From: Bacillota bacterium
GTDB taxonomy: Bacteria > Bacillota > UBA5301 > JAMCQP01
DNA length: 60,458 nt
Reading direction: 5' to 3'
NCBI GenBank assembly: GCA_023381695.1
Contig: JAMCQP010000089.1
Location: 1 to 60,458, forward strand
Shown here: piece by piece, positions 30,083 to 38,661 of the stretch
How positions within the stretch are numbered: the first letter of the stretch is position 1
How the letters are laid out: each line of letters opens with the position of its first letter
Position numbers and translations under genes: made by a program
The notes under the pieces: model-generated
The model's input: the letters and a program-made list of their open reading frames with translations, nothing else
The model's database searches: none
What the model was told of the DNA's origin: nothing

Positions 30083-31577
30083 ATCGCGGCCGGACGGGCC
30101 ATGGTTGGCCCGGCTCTGGCCGAACAGGCTGTGGATCAGACTGGCGGGGATCTTTCTGGTGGTGGCTTTGGGGACCATCACCCTGGGAAGCCTGCTGATC
30201 AATTCCGCCTTAAACCGGCAATTTCAGGAGTATGTCTACAAGAATGAGGAGGTCCGCAATAAGCGCATCGTGGAGACGCTGGCGGAACTTTACCGGGCCA
30301 ACGGAAACTGGGACTTCCTGCGCTGGCAGGCGCCGCACATGGGAATGATGACCGGGGTGATGACCGGGGTGCAGGTCAGGGTGCTGGACAACTCCGGCGA
30401 GCCGGTCTACGATTCCGCATCCGACTGGCGTGGCCACATGCGCATGATGTGGAACATGGGTTTCCAGTCCCGGGCAGATGTTGCCGGCGCCGACCAGCCT
30501 TCGGTGAGCCTTCCCATCGTGGTGAACGGGGAGAGGGTCGGGACGGCGCTGCTTACCTCGCTGGACCGCCAGGGAATCTGGAGCCGGCAGGACGAGCTCT
30601 TCCGGCGGACCATCAACCGCTCGATCATCACCGCCGGCATTGTGGCCGGCCTCTTTGCGGTGCTGGCCAGTTTCCTGGTGGCCAGGCGAATCGTTCACCC
30701 TCTGCAAAGCGTGACTGAGGCCGCCCGGGCGATGCAGGCCGGCAATTACGGCCAGCGGGTGGAGATTGCCACCGACGACGAGATCGGCGAGCTGGGGCAG
30801 GCCTTCAACAAGATGGCCGGGCACCTGCAGGAGGTGGAATTCCTGCGGCGGAAACTCACCGCGGATGTGGCGCATGAGCTGCGCACCCCGCTTTCCACGA
30901 TCCGCAGCTATGTGGAGGCGTTTCAGGACGGGGTGATGCCTCCGGACAAGGAGCACCTCACGGCCATCCAGGAGGAGGTCATCCGGCTGGTGCAACTGGT
31001 GAACGATTTACAGGAGCTGTCGGTGGCGGAGAACAAATCCGCAAACATCCGGACGGTTCCGGCGGATCTGCGCGAGGTGGCGGCCACGGTGGCGGAGCGG
31101 TTGCGCCCCCTGTTTGTGGAGAAGGGGCTGGAACTTTCCGTGGAGCTTCCGGAGGAGCCGGTCCCCGTGAAGATCGACGCCAGCGCCATGAGCCGGGTGC
31201 TGCACAACCTGCTCTTCAACGCCTACAAATACACGGAATCCGGCGGGCGGGTGGCGGTGACGGCGGCGATTGCGCGCGGTTTGAGGCTGGAAACACGGCC
31301 GGACCGCGGAGGTCGCGTAGGCCTGGAAGTCCGACTTTCGGTGGCGGATACCGGTATCGGGATTGCTCCCGAGGCCCTGTCGCACATCTTTGAGCGGTTT
31401 TACAGGGCCGATGAATCGCGGGCGAGGGATACCGGCGGGACGGGCATCGGGCTGACTATCGCCAAGGAACTGGTGGAGGCGCAAGGCGGCCGGATCGAGG
31501 TGGAAAGCCGCCAGGGCCGGGGGAGCATGTTTACGGTGGTTCTGCCTGTGGACGGCGCTGGTGGAGAAGCTCGATAG
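30072..31577 (+). CDS. Sensor histidine kinase with Met/His-rich extracellular domain
   Basis: A 501-aa HisKA kinase. TM1 about 22-44, extracellular region 45-182, TM2 about 185-205, HAMP 206-258, phospho-acceptor His268 in ADVAHELRTPLSTI, then N-box (VLHNLLFNAYKYTESGG), G1 (VADTGIGIAPEAL), F and G2 boxes (GGTGIGLTIAKELVEAQGG). The sensor loop has clusters PHMGMMTGVMTGV (about 88-100) and GHMRMMWNMGF (121-131), the kind of Met/His-rich sequence that binds Cu(I)/Ag(I) or reports Met oxidation. Cognate regulator is the overlapping upstream gene. Confidence 0.95.
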   Translation: MAFKSRPDGPWLARLWPNRLWIRLAGIFLVVALGTITLGSLLINSALNRQFQEYVYKNEEVRNKRIVETLAELYRANGNWDFLRWQAPHMGMMTGVMTGVQVRVLDNSGEPVYDSASDWRGHMRMMWNMGFQSRADVAGADQPSVSLPIVVNGERVGTALLTSLDRQGIWSRQDELFRRTINRSIITAGIVAGLFAVLASFLVARRIVHPLQSVTEAARAMQAGNYGQRVEIATDDEIGELGQAFNKMAGHLQEVEFLRRKLTADVAHELRTPLSTIRSYVEAFQDGVMPPDKEHLTAIQEEVIRLVQLVNDLQELSVAENKSANIRTVPADLREVAATVAERLRPLFVEKGLELSVELPEEPVPVKIDASAMSRVLHNLLFNAYKYTESGGRVAVTAAIARGLRLETRPDRGGRVGLEVRLSVADTGIGIAPEALSHIFERFYRADESRARDTGGTGIGLTIAKELVEAQGGRIEVESRQGRGSMFTVVLPVDGAGGEAR

Positions 31578-31594
31578 GAAAGAGGCTTGTGGGA

Positions 31595-32968
31595 ATGGCC
31601 GTCAAGGCGAGGAACTTTTTGTTCGCGGGGATGTTTTTGCTGTTTTTGCTGTTTTTCTCGTTTTTCGGGTCCTTCGGCCGGGGTTTCAGCGGGGAGAAGG
31701 CGCAGGCGGGGCAGCCTGCTGGGCCGGCAAGTCTGGCGGCGAAGTATCTGATCTTCGTGGTGGTGGATGGCGGCAGGACTGACTACTGGATGCGGTTCAA
31801 CACCCCCAACGTGATGGGGCTGGCCGCCCGAGGCGTTTTCGTGGACGCCGCGCAGACGGTCTTTCCCAGCAACACCACTACCGCCATGACCTCCCTGATT
31901 ACCGGGGCGTACCCGGCGACCCATTCCATTCCAAGCACTACCTATTATGACCCGGATACCTCCAGCCGGGTCAACGGCCCCCGGCACAACGCCGCGGAGA
32001 CGTTGGCGGAGGTTTTCGAAAAGGCCGGGCTCTCCACGGCGGCGGTGCAGTATTTTGTCCTGCAGGGGCGCGGGGCGAAGTTTTATTTCGAGCCGAACGA
32101 TACCGTGGCGATAACCGATCAGGCGGTGGCGCTCCTGGAGGGGTTCAGCCCCAACCTGACGGCGATCATCTACAATGAAACGGACAGCGCCGGGCATGAA
32201 TACGGCCCGGACAGCCCGGAGATCGCCGCGGCCATCGAGAAGGTCGACCGGCAGATCGGAGCGCTGGTCGGCGCTCTCAAGGAGACGGGGATCTTCGACC
32301 AGACCGTCATGGTGCTCACGGCGGACCACGGCATGTCGCCGATTCGCACCAACCTGACCCCGGCCGTGGAGGAAGCCCTCAAGGAGATCAGCGAGGAAGA
32401 GAACCTTTCCATCGCCTATGCCACCGACACGCTGGGTGCGCCGAGAGATGTGCCGCTGCCCAACGGGCTGGAACTGGTGGGGTACATGGAAGATCCCGAC
32501 GTGGTGTGGCTGCGGCTCTTCACCATCGCCCAGATTACCTTTCGCCATCCGCTGACACCGGAGCAGGAGGCCAGGTTCGGCAACAGGCTGAAAGAACTCC
32601 CCGGCGTCGCCGCGGTCTTGAACAGGGACCAGATCCAGGCCAGGCACGGGCACCGGAATCTGGGGGATCTGGTGGTGGCGGCGGCGCCGGGTTATGGTTT
32701 CACCCGGAGCCCGGGCGGGCACGGGGGGCCTTTTGAGCAGGAGGTGCCGATCCTGATGGAGGGGCCGGGCATCAAGAAGGGGCTGCGGTTGTCCGGAATC
32801 TACCGGGCGGTCCCGGCCCAGGGCGGGGTTTTGGAGGCCGCTGATCCGGCGGCGAGCCTGCGGATTCAGATCGTGGACCTGGTTCCCACCCTCTTGCACT
32901 TGTTCCGGCTGCCGATTCCCGCCACCGTGGACGGGCGCATCTTGAAAGAGGTCCTCGCGGGCGATTGA
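31595..32968 (+). CDS. Membrane-anchored alkaline phosphatase-superfamily phosphodiesterase
   Basis: About 457 aa. A long hydrophobic anchor (FLFAGMFLLFLLFFSFFGSF) is followed by the nucleotide pyrophosphatase/phosphodiesterase pattern: metal Asp in FVVVDGGRTDYW, nucleophile region FPSNTTTAMTSLITGAYPAT, NETDSAGHEYGPDSPE, LTADHGMSPI and the final His in GGHGG. It would cleave a phosphodiester or phosphate monoester outside the cell. ATG 31595 or GTG 31589 are both possible. It lies 17 bp after the kinase gene, so it may be a co-transcribed output of that system. Confidence 0.88.
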   Translation: MAVKARNFLFAGMFLLFLLFFSFFGSFGRGFSGEKAQAGQPAGPASLAAKYLIFVVVDGGRTDYWMRFNTPNVMGLAARGVFVDAAQTVFPSNTTTAMTSLITGAYPATHSIPSTTYYDPDTSSRVNGPRHNAAETLAEVFEKAGLSTAAVQYFVLQGRGAKFYFEPNDTVAITDQAVALLEGFSPNLTAIIYNETDSAGHEYGPDSPEIAAAIEKVDRQIGALVGALKETGIFDQTVMVLTADHGMSPIRTNLTPAVEEALKEISEEENLSIAYATDTLGAPRDVPLPNGLELVGYMEDPDVVWLRLFTIAQITFRHPLTPEQEARFGNRLKELPGVAAVLNRDQIQARHGHRNLGDLVVAAAPGYGFTRSPGGHGGPFEQEVPILMEGPGIKKGLRLSGIYRAVPAQGGVLEAADPAASLRIQIVDLVPTLLHLFRLPIPATVDGRILKEVLAGD

Positions 32969-33080
32969 GGGATAGACTTTTTCAGCAAATCGTGAGGACG
33001 GACCTGCAGCAAATGACTATTGGGATAGTACATACAGCAAACATTGAGCACGTGACATACGAAAGGGGAGCAGGGGCGGG

Positions 33081-34211
33081 ATGAGCCAGGTCTATATTGC
33101 CAGATGTGCCGGTTACGAACGGGAGCAGGTCCAACGCGCGGTGCGCCGGGCGGTGGACGCGCTGGGCGGCATGCGCCGCTATGTCCGGCCGGGAGATAAC
33201 GTGCTGATCAAGCCGAACCTTCTTGTGGCTTCCGCGCCGGAGGCGGCGGTGACCACCCACCCGGAGGTGCTCCGGGCGGCGATCGAGCTCGTCCAGGCGG
33301 CCGGAGGAATGGTCTGGGTTGGTGACAGCCCGGGCTTCGGCAACCCGATAAAGGTAGCCGAAAAGTCCGGACTGGCGGAGATCTGCCGGGAGACGGGGGC
33401 GGTTCTCCGGGACTTCGGGGAGGCGGATGAAGCGGGTTTCGCCGACGGGGTGATCTGCAAGCGCTTCACCCTGGCCAGGCCAGTCCGGGAGGCGGACGTG
33501 GTCATTTCCCTGGCCAAGCTCAAGACCCACGGCCTTACGCTTTACACCGGCGCCATGAAAAACCTCTTCGGCTGTATCTCCGGCCTGAACAAATCGCAGA
33601 TGCACCTGCGCTTTCAACAGCGGGAAGATTTTGCCGGGATGCTGGTGGACCTCTATTCCCTGGTGAAGCCGGCGCTGTCCATCGTGGACGGCGTGGTGGG
33701 CATGGAAGGCGAGGGCCCGCGCAACGGGCGCCCCAGGCCGATTGGGGTGATCCTGGCCGGGGCGGACGCAGTGGCGGTTGACGCGGTGGGGGCGACAATC
33801 ATCGGGCTGGACCCGCTGGCGGTGCCCACGACCCGGATCGCGCACGCGCGGGGCGTGGGGCAGGGGGATCCGGCGCGGATCGAGATGCTGGGGGATCCCC
33901 TGGCGGAGGCGGTGGTTCCGGATTACAAGCACAGCGCCGCCGCGGATCCAGCCAGGCGGGGCTGGTTTGCCAGGCTGGCGCCCCTTTTGCGGGAACAACT
34001 TACCGCCCGGCCGTTCATCCATGTGGATAAATGCCAGGGTTGCGGCGTCTGCCGGAACAGTTGCCCGCCGTCGGCGATCTCCATCGAGGCCGGCAAGGCG
34101 CGGATCGATGAGACCAGGTGCATCCGGTGCTACTGCTGCCAGGAACTCTGCCCGGAGGGCGCGGTGGAATTGCGGAAAAGCTGGCTGGCGCGGCGGCTGG
34201 TGCGAGCTTGA
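33081..34211 (+). CDS. DUF362 protein with two [4Fe-4S] motifs
   Basis: A 376-aa protein. DUF362 core (VLIKPNLLVASAPEAAVTTH, WVGDSPGFGNP, SLAKLKTHGLTLYTGAMKNL, FGCISGLNKSQMH) is joined to a C-terminal 2[4Fe-4S] ferredoxin (CQGCGVCRNSCP and CIRCYCCQELCP). Members are widespread in anaerobes and of unsettled function, perhaps in cofactor or redox chemistry. A GGGGAGCAGGGGCGGG site precedes ATG 33081. It is followed 49 bp later by an EamA transporter gene. Confidence 0.9.
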   Translation: MSQVYIARCAGYEREQVQRAVRRAVDALGGMRRYVRPGDNVLIKPNLLVASAPEAAVTTHPEVLRAAIELVQAAGGMVWVGDSPGFGNPIKVAEKSGLAEICRETGAVLRDFGEADEAGFADGVICKRFTLARPVREADVVISLAKLKTHGLTLYTGAMKNLFGCISGLNKSQMHLRFQQREDFAGMLVDLYSLVKPALSIVDGVVGMEGEGPRNGRPRPIGVILAGADAVAVDAVGATIIGLDPLAVPTTRIAHARGVGQGDPARIEMLGDPLAEAVVPDYKHSAAADPARRGWFARLAPLLREQLTARPFIHVDKCQGCGVCRNSCPPSAISIEAGKARIDETRCIRCYCCQELCPEGAVELRKSWLARRLVRA

Positions 34212-34260
34212 GCCCTGATTTCCCGCAATTTTGCAAACTTTGCTTTTTAACGTGTGAGGG

Positions 34261-35247
34261 ATGATGATGAACTTTCAAAAGCCCCGGCGCCTGGAGAGCG
34301 ATCTGGTGCTGGTATTGATCACGGTGGTCTGGGGGGTAACCTTTTCGGTGACCAAGCAGGCACTGGCGGTGATGCCGCCTCTGCTTTTCCTTGCAATCAG
34401 GTTTTTGCTGGCCTTTGCCCTCCTGATGGCCGTCTTTTACCGGCGGGTGCTGGCGCTGGGCAAGGATCTGCTGAAGAAAGGGGTACTGGTGGGGGTCGTG
34501 CTCTTTGCCGGGTTCGCCACCCAGACCATGGGCATCCGGTACACCACGGCGTCCAAGGCGGCGTTTATCACCGGGCTCTCGGTGATCCTGGTGCCGTTTC
34601 TGTCCGTGGCCTTTTTGCGGAAAAAGCCTTCCGGCTGGACGCTGGCCGGCTCCCTCCTGGCCTTCGCCGGAATGGCGGCTCTCTCGGTGGATCCGGCCGC
34701 GTCGTACCTGCCCTCTTTTGGAGACATTCTGGTCTTCTTGTGCGCGATTGCCTTTGCCCTGCACATCATCCTGACCGGCAGGTACGCGCCGTCGGTGGAC
34801 CCGGTGGGATTCACCACGGTGCAGGTCGGGGTGGCCGGCCTGGCCTGCGGGGTGCTGGGGCTGTGGTCCGAGCCCGTGCCGCAGTCGATTCCCCCGCCGG
34901 TCTGGGGCGGGCTGGCTTTTCTAGCCGTCTTTGCCACCCTGGGGACGACGCTGGCCCAGACCTGGGCGCAGCGGCATACCACGCCCACCCACACGGCAAT
35001 CATCTTCACCCTGGAACCGGTCTTCGCGGCGATCTTCGCTTATTTCATCCTGGGCGAGGTGCAGAACCTGCGCACCCTGATTGGCGGGGCGCTGATCATC
35101 CTCGGCATCCTGGTGGCGGAGCTTTTGGACCGGCGCGAAGAGACGCCTCAGGCAGCCGCGGCGGCGCACGGTGCCCGGGTTGGACGGGAATTAGTGCATT
35201 CGACAGGATGTCGAGGCACCGCGGAGCCCAGGGAGGGGCGAGAGTAG
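34261..35247 (+). CDS. EamA/DMT-family transporter, C-terminus extended into a DNA repeat
   Basis: A 328-aa protein with ten hydrophobic helices in two EamA halves (WGVTFSVTKQALAVMPPLLF and ATLGTTLAQTWAQRHTTPTH, then FILGEVQNLRTLIGGALIIL). DMT proteins export amino acids or other metabolites. The normal end is near LDRREETPQAAAAA; the last 19 residues (VHSTGCRGTAEPREGRE and the stop) are encoded by the first copy of a 53-bp tandem repeat, so the original stop has probably been replaced by repeat sequence. Start at ATG 34261 or 34264 after TGTGAGGG. Confidence 0.9.
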   Translation: MMMNFQKPRRLESDLVLVLITVVWGVTFSVTKQALAVMPPLLFLAIRFLLAFALLMAVFYRRVLALGKDLLKKGVLVGVVLFAGFATQTMGIRYTTASKAAFITGLSVILVPFLSVAFLRKKPSGWTLAGSLLAFAGMAALSVDPAASYLPSFGDILVFLCAIAFALHIILTGRYAPSVDPVGFTTVQVGVAGLACGVLGLWSEPVPQSIPPPVWGGLAFLAVFATLGTTLAQTWAQRHTTPTHTAIIFTLEPVFAAIFAYFILGEVQNLRTLIGGALIILGILVAELLDRREETPQAAAAAHGARVGRELVHSTGCRGTAEPREGRE

Positions 35248-35350
35248 TGCATTCGACAGGATGTCGAGGCACCGCGGAGCCCAGGGAGGGGCGAGAGTAG
35301 TGCATTCGACAGGATGTCGAGGCACCGCGGAGCCCAGGGAGGGGCGAGAG
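35194..35350 (+). repeat. Three tandem copies of a 53-bp repeat
   Basis: Units at 35194-35246, 35247-35299 and 35300-35350 (last lacks its final bases) appear identical. Each begins GTGCATTCGACAGGATGTCG and contains the inverted repeat TCGACA-GGA-TGTCGA. There is no spacer between units. The EamA stop codon TAG spans the junction of copies 1 and 2. The array lies directly before the codY promoter. Confidence 0.95.
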
Positions 35351-35386
35351 CGGTGAAAAATTTATATTAAAAAAACGCAACATTTG

Positions 35387-35415
35387 TTGACATCTTTATA
35401 GCGTTTTAGTATAAT
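35387..35415 (+). promoter_or_regulatory. Consensus sigma-A promoter of codY
   Basis: TTGACA (35387-35392), 17-bp spacer, TATAAT (35410-35415): a perfect consensus, about 100 bp before the codY ATG, in an AT-rich stretch right after the tandem repeat. Confidence 0.9.
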
Positions 35416-35514
35416 GTGTGTGAAAAACATATCAAAGCGTTTCCGCTCGGAGTATAGTGAAAGAGTTCACATTCACAATGCGCCGGTGTGCGGTCAAAAG
35501 GAAGGGATTATCAG

Positions 35515-36294
35515 ATGGATCTTTTGCATCGGACAAGGAAAATGACACAGTATATCCAGAACATTGAGGAGTCCATCGACTGGTCCGAACTCGCCGAAAA
35601 GATGCAGGAATTTCTGGGCTCGTCTGGGGTCTGCCTCGCGGACCGCAATGGAAAGGTCCTGGGTTGCAGCGAAGTGGTCAAGAGCCAGGTGGCCGCGGCA
35701 GATTCCGGGGAACCCTCGGCCCTGCCTGACGAGCTTAACGCCAAACTTCTGGCCTTATCCGCGACAGGCGTTGTCGATCACGGAAGGCTGTTCGGAAAAC
35801 AGGTCCTGACCGCAGTGCCGGTCATCGCCCGGGGCCAACGGCTGGGCACGTTGCTCCTTCTTGGGGCGGCCGAGGCATCCGTCGACGACCTGGTCATCGC
35901 CGAATATGCTTCCACCCTGATGGGGATGGCCATCTTTAACGCCAAGGACAGAAAGCGCGGGGAAGAGGCCCGGGAAAAGGCCATGGCCCAGATGGCGATC
36001 TCCTCGCTTTCCTACTCGGAGCTGGTGGCGCTCAACGGGGTCTTCTCCCAGCTCGGCGGCAAGGAAGGGTTCCTGGTGGCCAGCCGGGTGGCGGATGAGT
36101 CCCGCATTACCCGCTCGGTGATCGTGAACGCCCTGCGCAAGCTGGAGTCCGCCAACCTGATCCGCTCGCGGTCCCTCGGGATGAAGGGCACCTACATCAA
36201 GATTCTCAACGACTACATCCTGCCGGAACTCGACAAGTACAAACTGAAACAATCCCACCTGCTCTCGCCGATCATGCTGGAAAAGCAGGCTTAG
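35515..36294 (+). CDS. codY: GTP-sensing global regulator CodY
   Basis: 259 aa from ATG 35515 (GGAAGGG 8 nt upstream), exactly the usual CodY length. The N-terminal GAF domain (LLHRTRKMTQYIQNIEESID, VCLADRNGKVLG) would bind branched-chain amino acids, and GTP also acts as effector. The C-terminal winged helix is near-invariant: SYSELVALNGVFSQLGGKEG, ASRVADESRITRSVIVNALR, SRSLGMKGTYIKILND. CodY represses amino-acid uptake and catabolism genes when nutrients are plentiful, a good fit for this window. It is alone here, not in the xerC-hslVU-codY or flagellar contexts seen elsewhere. Confidence 0.96.
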   Translation: MDLLHRTRKMTQYIQNIEESIDWSELAEKMQEFLGSSGVCLADRNGKVLGCSEVVKSQVAAADSGEPSALPDELNAKLLALSATGVVDHGRLFGKQVLTAVPVIARGQRLGTLLLLGAAEASVDDLVIAEYASTLMGMAIFNAKDRKRGEEAREKAMAQMAISSLSYSELVALNGVFSQLGGKEGFLVASRVADESRITRSVIVNALRKLESANLIRSRSLGMKGTYIKILNDYILPELDKYKLKQSHLLSPIMLEKQA

Positions 36295-36388
36295 GAATTA
36301 CGGGTTTAAAAATGACCGGGGAGTATGATCAGGGAGTAGATGGTGACGCACCTTTAAAAGGAGCTTAAAGTGGAGTAAGGTTTTTGGT

Positions 36389-36415
36389 AACCGCCTGTGG
36401 GCGGTTCTTTTTTTT
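36389..36415 (+). terminator. Rho-independent terminator after codY
   Basis: AACCGCC (36389-36395) pairs with GGCGGTT (36400-36406), then C and eight Ts. It ends the codY transcript. Confidence 0.85.
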
Positions 36416-36416
36416 G

Positions 36417-36678
36417 CCAAAAACCGCCCTGGACAGACAGTTTCAAAAACAAACCCACGAAAAAATTAAAATGGGTGGATAAATTTCCCTTAAGTTTTCC
36501 GGAAGAGTCCACGATGGAGTAGGGTAGATGGCCTGAAACAGGCCAAAAAGTCAACGGATTTTGTCCCGGAAATATGTTTCAAACGGGGAAAAGCGCATTT
36601 GAGGGGGTGGTACCGAGAAGAACCGTGCGACAAAGAATAGTTAAGCGCTAATCCCATGAAAAACAAGGAGGAAGAATA
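36417..36678 (+). other. Untranslated region before the barrel gene, no gene seen
   Basis: This 262-bp AT-richer stretch contains one perfect hairpin, GGCCTG-AAA-CAGGCC (36530-36544), followed by AAAAAG. No known riboswitch class was recognised, and no clear -35/-10 pair stands out. It probably holds the promoter and 5' leader of the gene at 36679. Confidence 0.4.
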
Positions 36679-38334
36679 GTGAGTAGACGAACATTGAAAG
36701 TAATGTCTCTGGTGCTGGCACTGGTTCTCTTGGTGCCGGCGGGTGGCTTTGCAACCACAATTGCTCCGGCTAATGGGGTTTGGAAAGCTGATTATCTTCT
36801 GGAGGATCCTGCAGCAGGCCTCCTTTCCGAGACATCTTTGCGCATGTTTTCCCTTGGGTGGGGGGCCTTTAATGGCCTGGTGCAAGATGAGTACACCGAT
36901 TTGTTCTTAAATCCTGCAAATATTACCGCTATCGAAGGGAGCCGGTTGTACACCAACCTGGCTAATGTCCAGGAATCAAACCCTCTTCTGACATATGATA
37001 CTACCGGAAGTTCAAATAACCTTGGATTTGTGACGGAGTTAGCTGGGAATAAGGTTGGCGTTCTGTTTGGCCAGAAGATGTCTTCAACGGACAATAGTAA
37101 TTCCGGCAGCCAAGTGGATAAACTTTCCAACCCTGCAACAATATACAACCGCACCTGGAATTATGACCCCACAGATAAAACCACGAACCTGAAGGGCAAG
37201 GTCTGGTTTGGGCGTAAGCTTTCAGATAACCTGGCTATTGGCGCCAATTTCTCGTTAGCGAATGCCAATGTGGATAAAGTAACTGGCAATACCTACTTAG
37301 TCCCTGGTTTTGGTAATGTCAGCTTTACTCATCGAGTATACACCGAAACCCGGGTTAGCGATGGCAAGGTAACTCGTCAGGATACCAGTGATTATACCGT
37401 AACGACGAAGGACAAAAATCAAGGAATCCAGGCTCAAGTGGGCGCCAAGATGGCGCTTGGGGGCATGGATCTCTCTGTTGGGGGTACCTTCAAACCAATT
37501 ACAATCGATTATTCAGAGACAACGACCGATACCTTCGTCCAAGAACTCTTGAATGCCAGTACCGGGCAAATGGACAAAACGACTACCAAAAATCCTGTGC
37601 TCCTTACTGGTAAAGGGAGCGGTACGGGAATGGGCCTTGATGCTCGGTTGGCCCTCCCCGACAATATGATCAAGTTCCTTGACAAGGTTTATCTGGCAGC
37701 TAATTTTGACAACGCAAGTGTACCAATTGCTGGAGAGGAGTCTTACTCCTCCACCACCGAAAACGCTAGCTCCACCACCACGTCTTCGGCCGCAGCCGTA
37801 TACTCTGGGAAACTTGGTAGAACAGGGTATGGCGTTGGCGTGGGTGCCGAAAAAGAGGTCGGAGAAAATGCAAGGCTTCTGATGGGTATAAAATTTGCCG
37901 CTAACAATTATAACAATGAGAACACGTTTGGCGAACTCCAAGGAAAAGATGCATCTGGGAATCCGACTAATGACTACACAACTATTAAGAGGAACTTCAA
38001 GCAGAACGACATGAACATTAGCATTCCGGTAGGCTTGGAAGCCAAGGTGATGCCGAAGTTAACGTTGCGTGCAGGTGCTGATGCCGTGGTTTATAGTAAT
38101 GGAAGTTCCAAGGTAACTACCACCACGACGGAGACTTTCACCGACGGTAAAGTTGCGACAGAGATCACCGACGAATCCCAGGCTCAGTCGGGTGGAAAAA
38201 ATTCGTCGACAAATTCTACTTATACCGTTGGCGTTGGTTACGAACTCAATGAAAAGGTGCAGTTCGATCTGGTGCACTATGGCAAATTATTCGGATTACC
38301 GCATTGGGCGGCTTCTGCGACTATTAAATTCTAA
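36679..38334 (+). CDS. Exported beta-barrel-like protein (candidate outer-membrane protein)
   Basis: A 551-aa protein with a clear signal peptide (MSRRTLKVMSLVLALVLLVP ending at AGGFA). The mature part is built of alternating polar/hydrophobic strands separated by Thr/Ser/Asn-rich turns (for instance LAIGANFSLANANV, GIQAQVGAKMALGG, LTLRAGADAVVYSNG) and ends ...WAASATIKF with a terminal Phe, the classical outer-membrane barrel end. Near the start, LFLNPANITAIEGSRLY resembles OmpP1/PorV-like starts. The gene is clearly AT-richer than its neighbours, and strong hairpin terminators bound it on both sides. AAGGAGGAAGAATA precedes the GTG. In a monoderm it would be a secreted surface protein. Confidence 0.6.
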   Translation: MSRRTLKVMSLVLALVLLVPAGGFATTIAPANGVWKADYLLEDPAAGLLSETSLRMFSLGWGAFNGLVQDEYTDLFLNPANITAIEGSRLYTNLANVQESNPLLTYDTTGSSNNLGFVTELAGNKVGVLFGQKMSSTDNSNSGSQVDKLSNPATIYNRTWNYDPTDKTTNLKGKVWFGRKLSDNLAIGANFSLANANVDKVTGNTYLVPGFGNVSFTHRVYTETRVSDGKVTRQDTSDYTVTTKDKNQGIQAQVGAKMALGGMDLSVGGTFKPITIDYSETTTDTFVQELLNASTGQMDKTTTKNPVLLTGKGSGTGMGLDARLALPDNMIKFLDKVYLAANFDNASVPIAGEESYSSTTENASSTTTSSAAAVYSGKLGRTGYGVGVGAEKEVGENARLLMGIKFAANNYNNENTFGELQGKDASGNPTNDYTTIKRNFKQNDMNISIPVGLEAKVMPKLTLRAGADAVVYSNGSSKVTTTTTETFTDGKVATEITDESQAQSGGKNSSTNSTYTVGVGYELNEKVQFDLVHYGKLFGLPHWAASATIKF

Positions 38335-38371
38335 AAGGTAAAACGTTACCCTTTAAAGGTTAAGAACTGGT

Positions 38372-38409
38372 TTACGCCTGCATGTCATTGATCTGCAGGC
38401 GTAATTTTT
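38372..38409 (+). terminator. Rho-independent terminator after the barrel gene
   Basis: An 11-bp perfect stem (TTACGCCTGCA / TGCAGGCGTAA) with an 11-nt loop and a following TTTTT. Confidence 0.9.
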
Positions 38410-38504
38410 CGTAAATCTGCTGGTAACCGCCTGTACATAAACCTGTCAAATATTCAGGAGAAGAAGCCTTTTGCAGAGGGGTTACGCCTCGATTGCAGTC
38501 TGAA

Positions 38505-38546
38505 AGCGCCCGCATACGCGTGAACGTGCATCCGGGCGCTATATTT
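38505..38546 (+). terminator. Second strong hairpin before the 38662 gene
   Basis: AGCGCCCG (38505-38512) pairs with CGGGCGCT (38533-38540), with an inner CACG-type arm, then ATATTTT. It could be a back-up terminator or a leader structure. Confidence 0.6.
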
Positions 38547-38661
38547 TCAAGCGTCCAAGCGAGCGCATAAACCGGTGCGGGGAGAACTAAATATAAAGCA
38601 GGCGCAGGAAAAAAGGCGCAGGGGAATTAGGAAGGGTTTAGATCAAAGGAGACTGGTTCCG

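Noticed and set aside
35194-35350. CRISPR array
   Set aside because: The repeats are 53 bp and lie directly head-to-tail with no unique spacers, and no cas genes are present.
36417-36678. Cyclic-di-GMP or other riboswitch before the barrel gene
   Set aside because: Only one simple hairpin is present; none of the conserved riboswitch core sequences could be matched.
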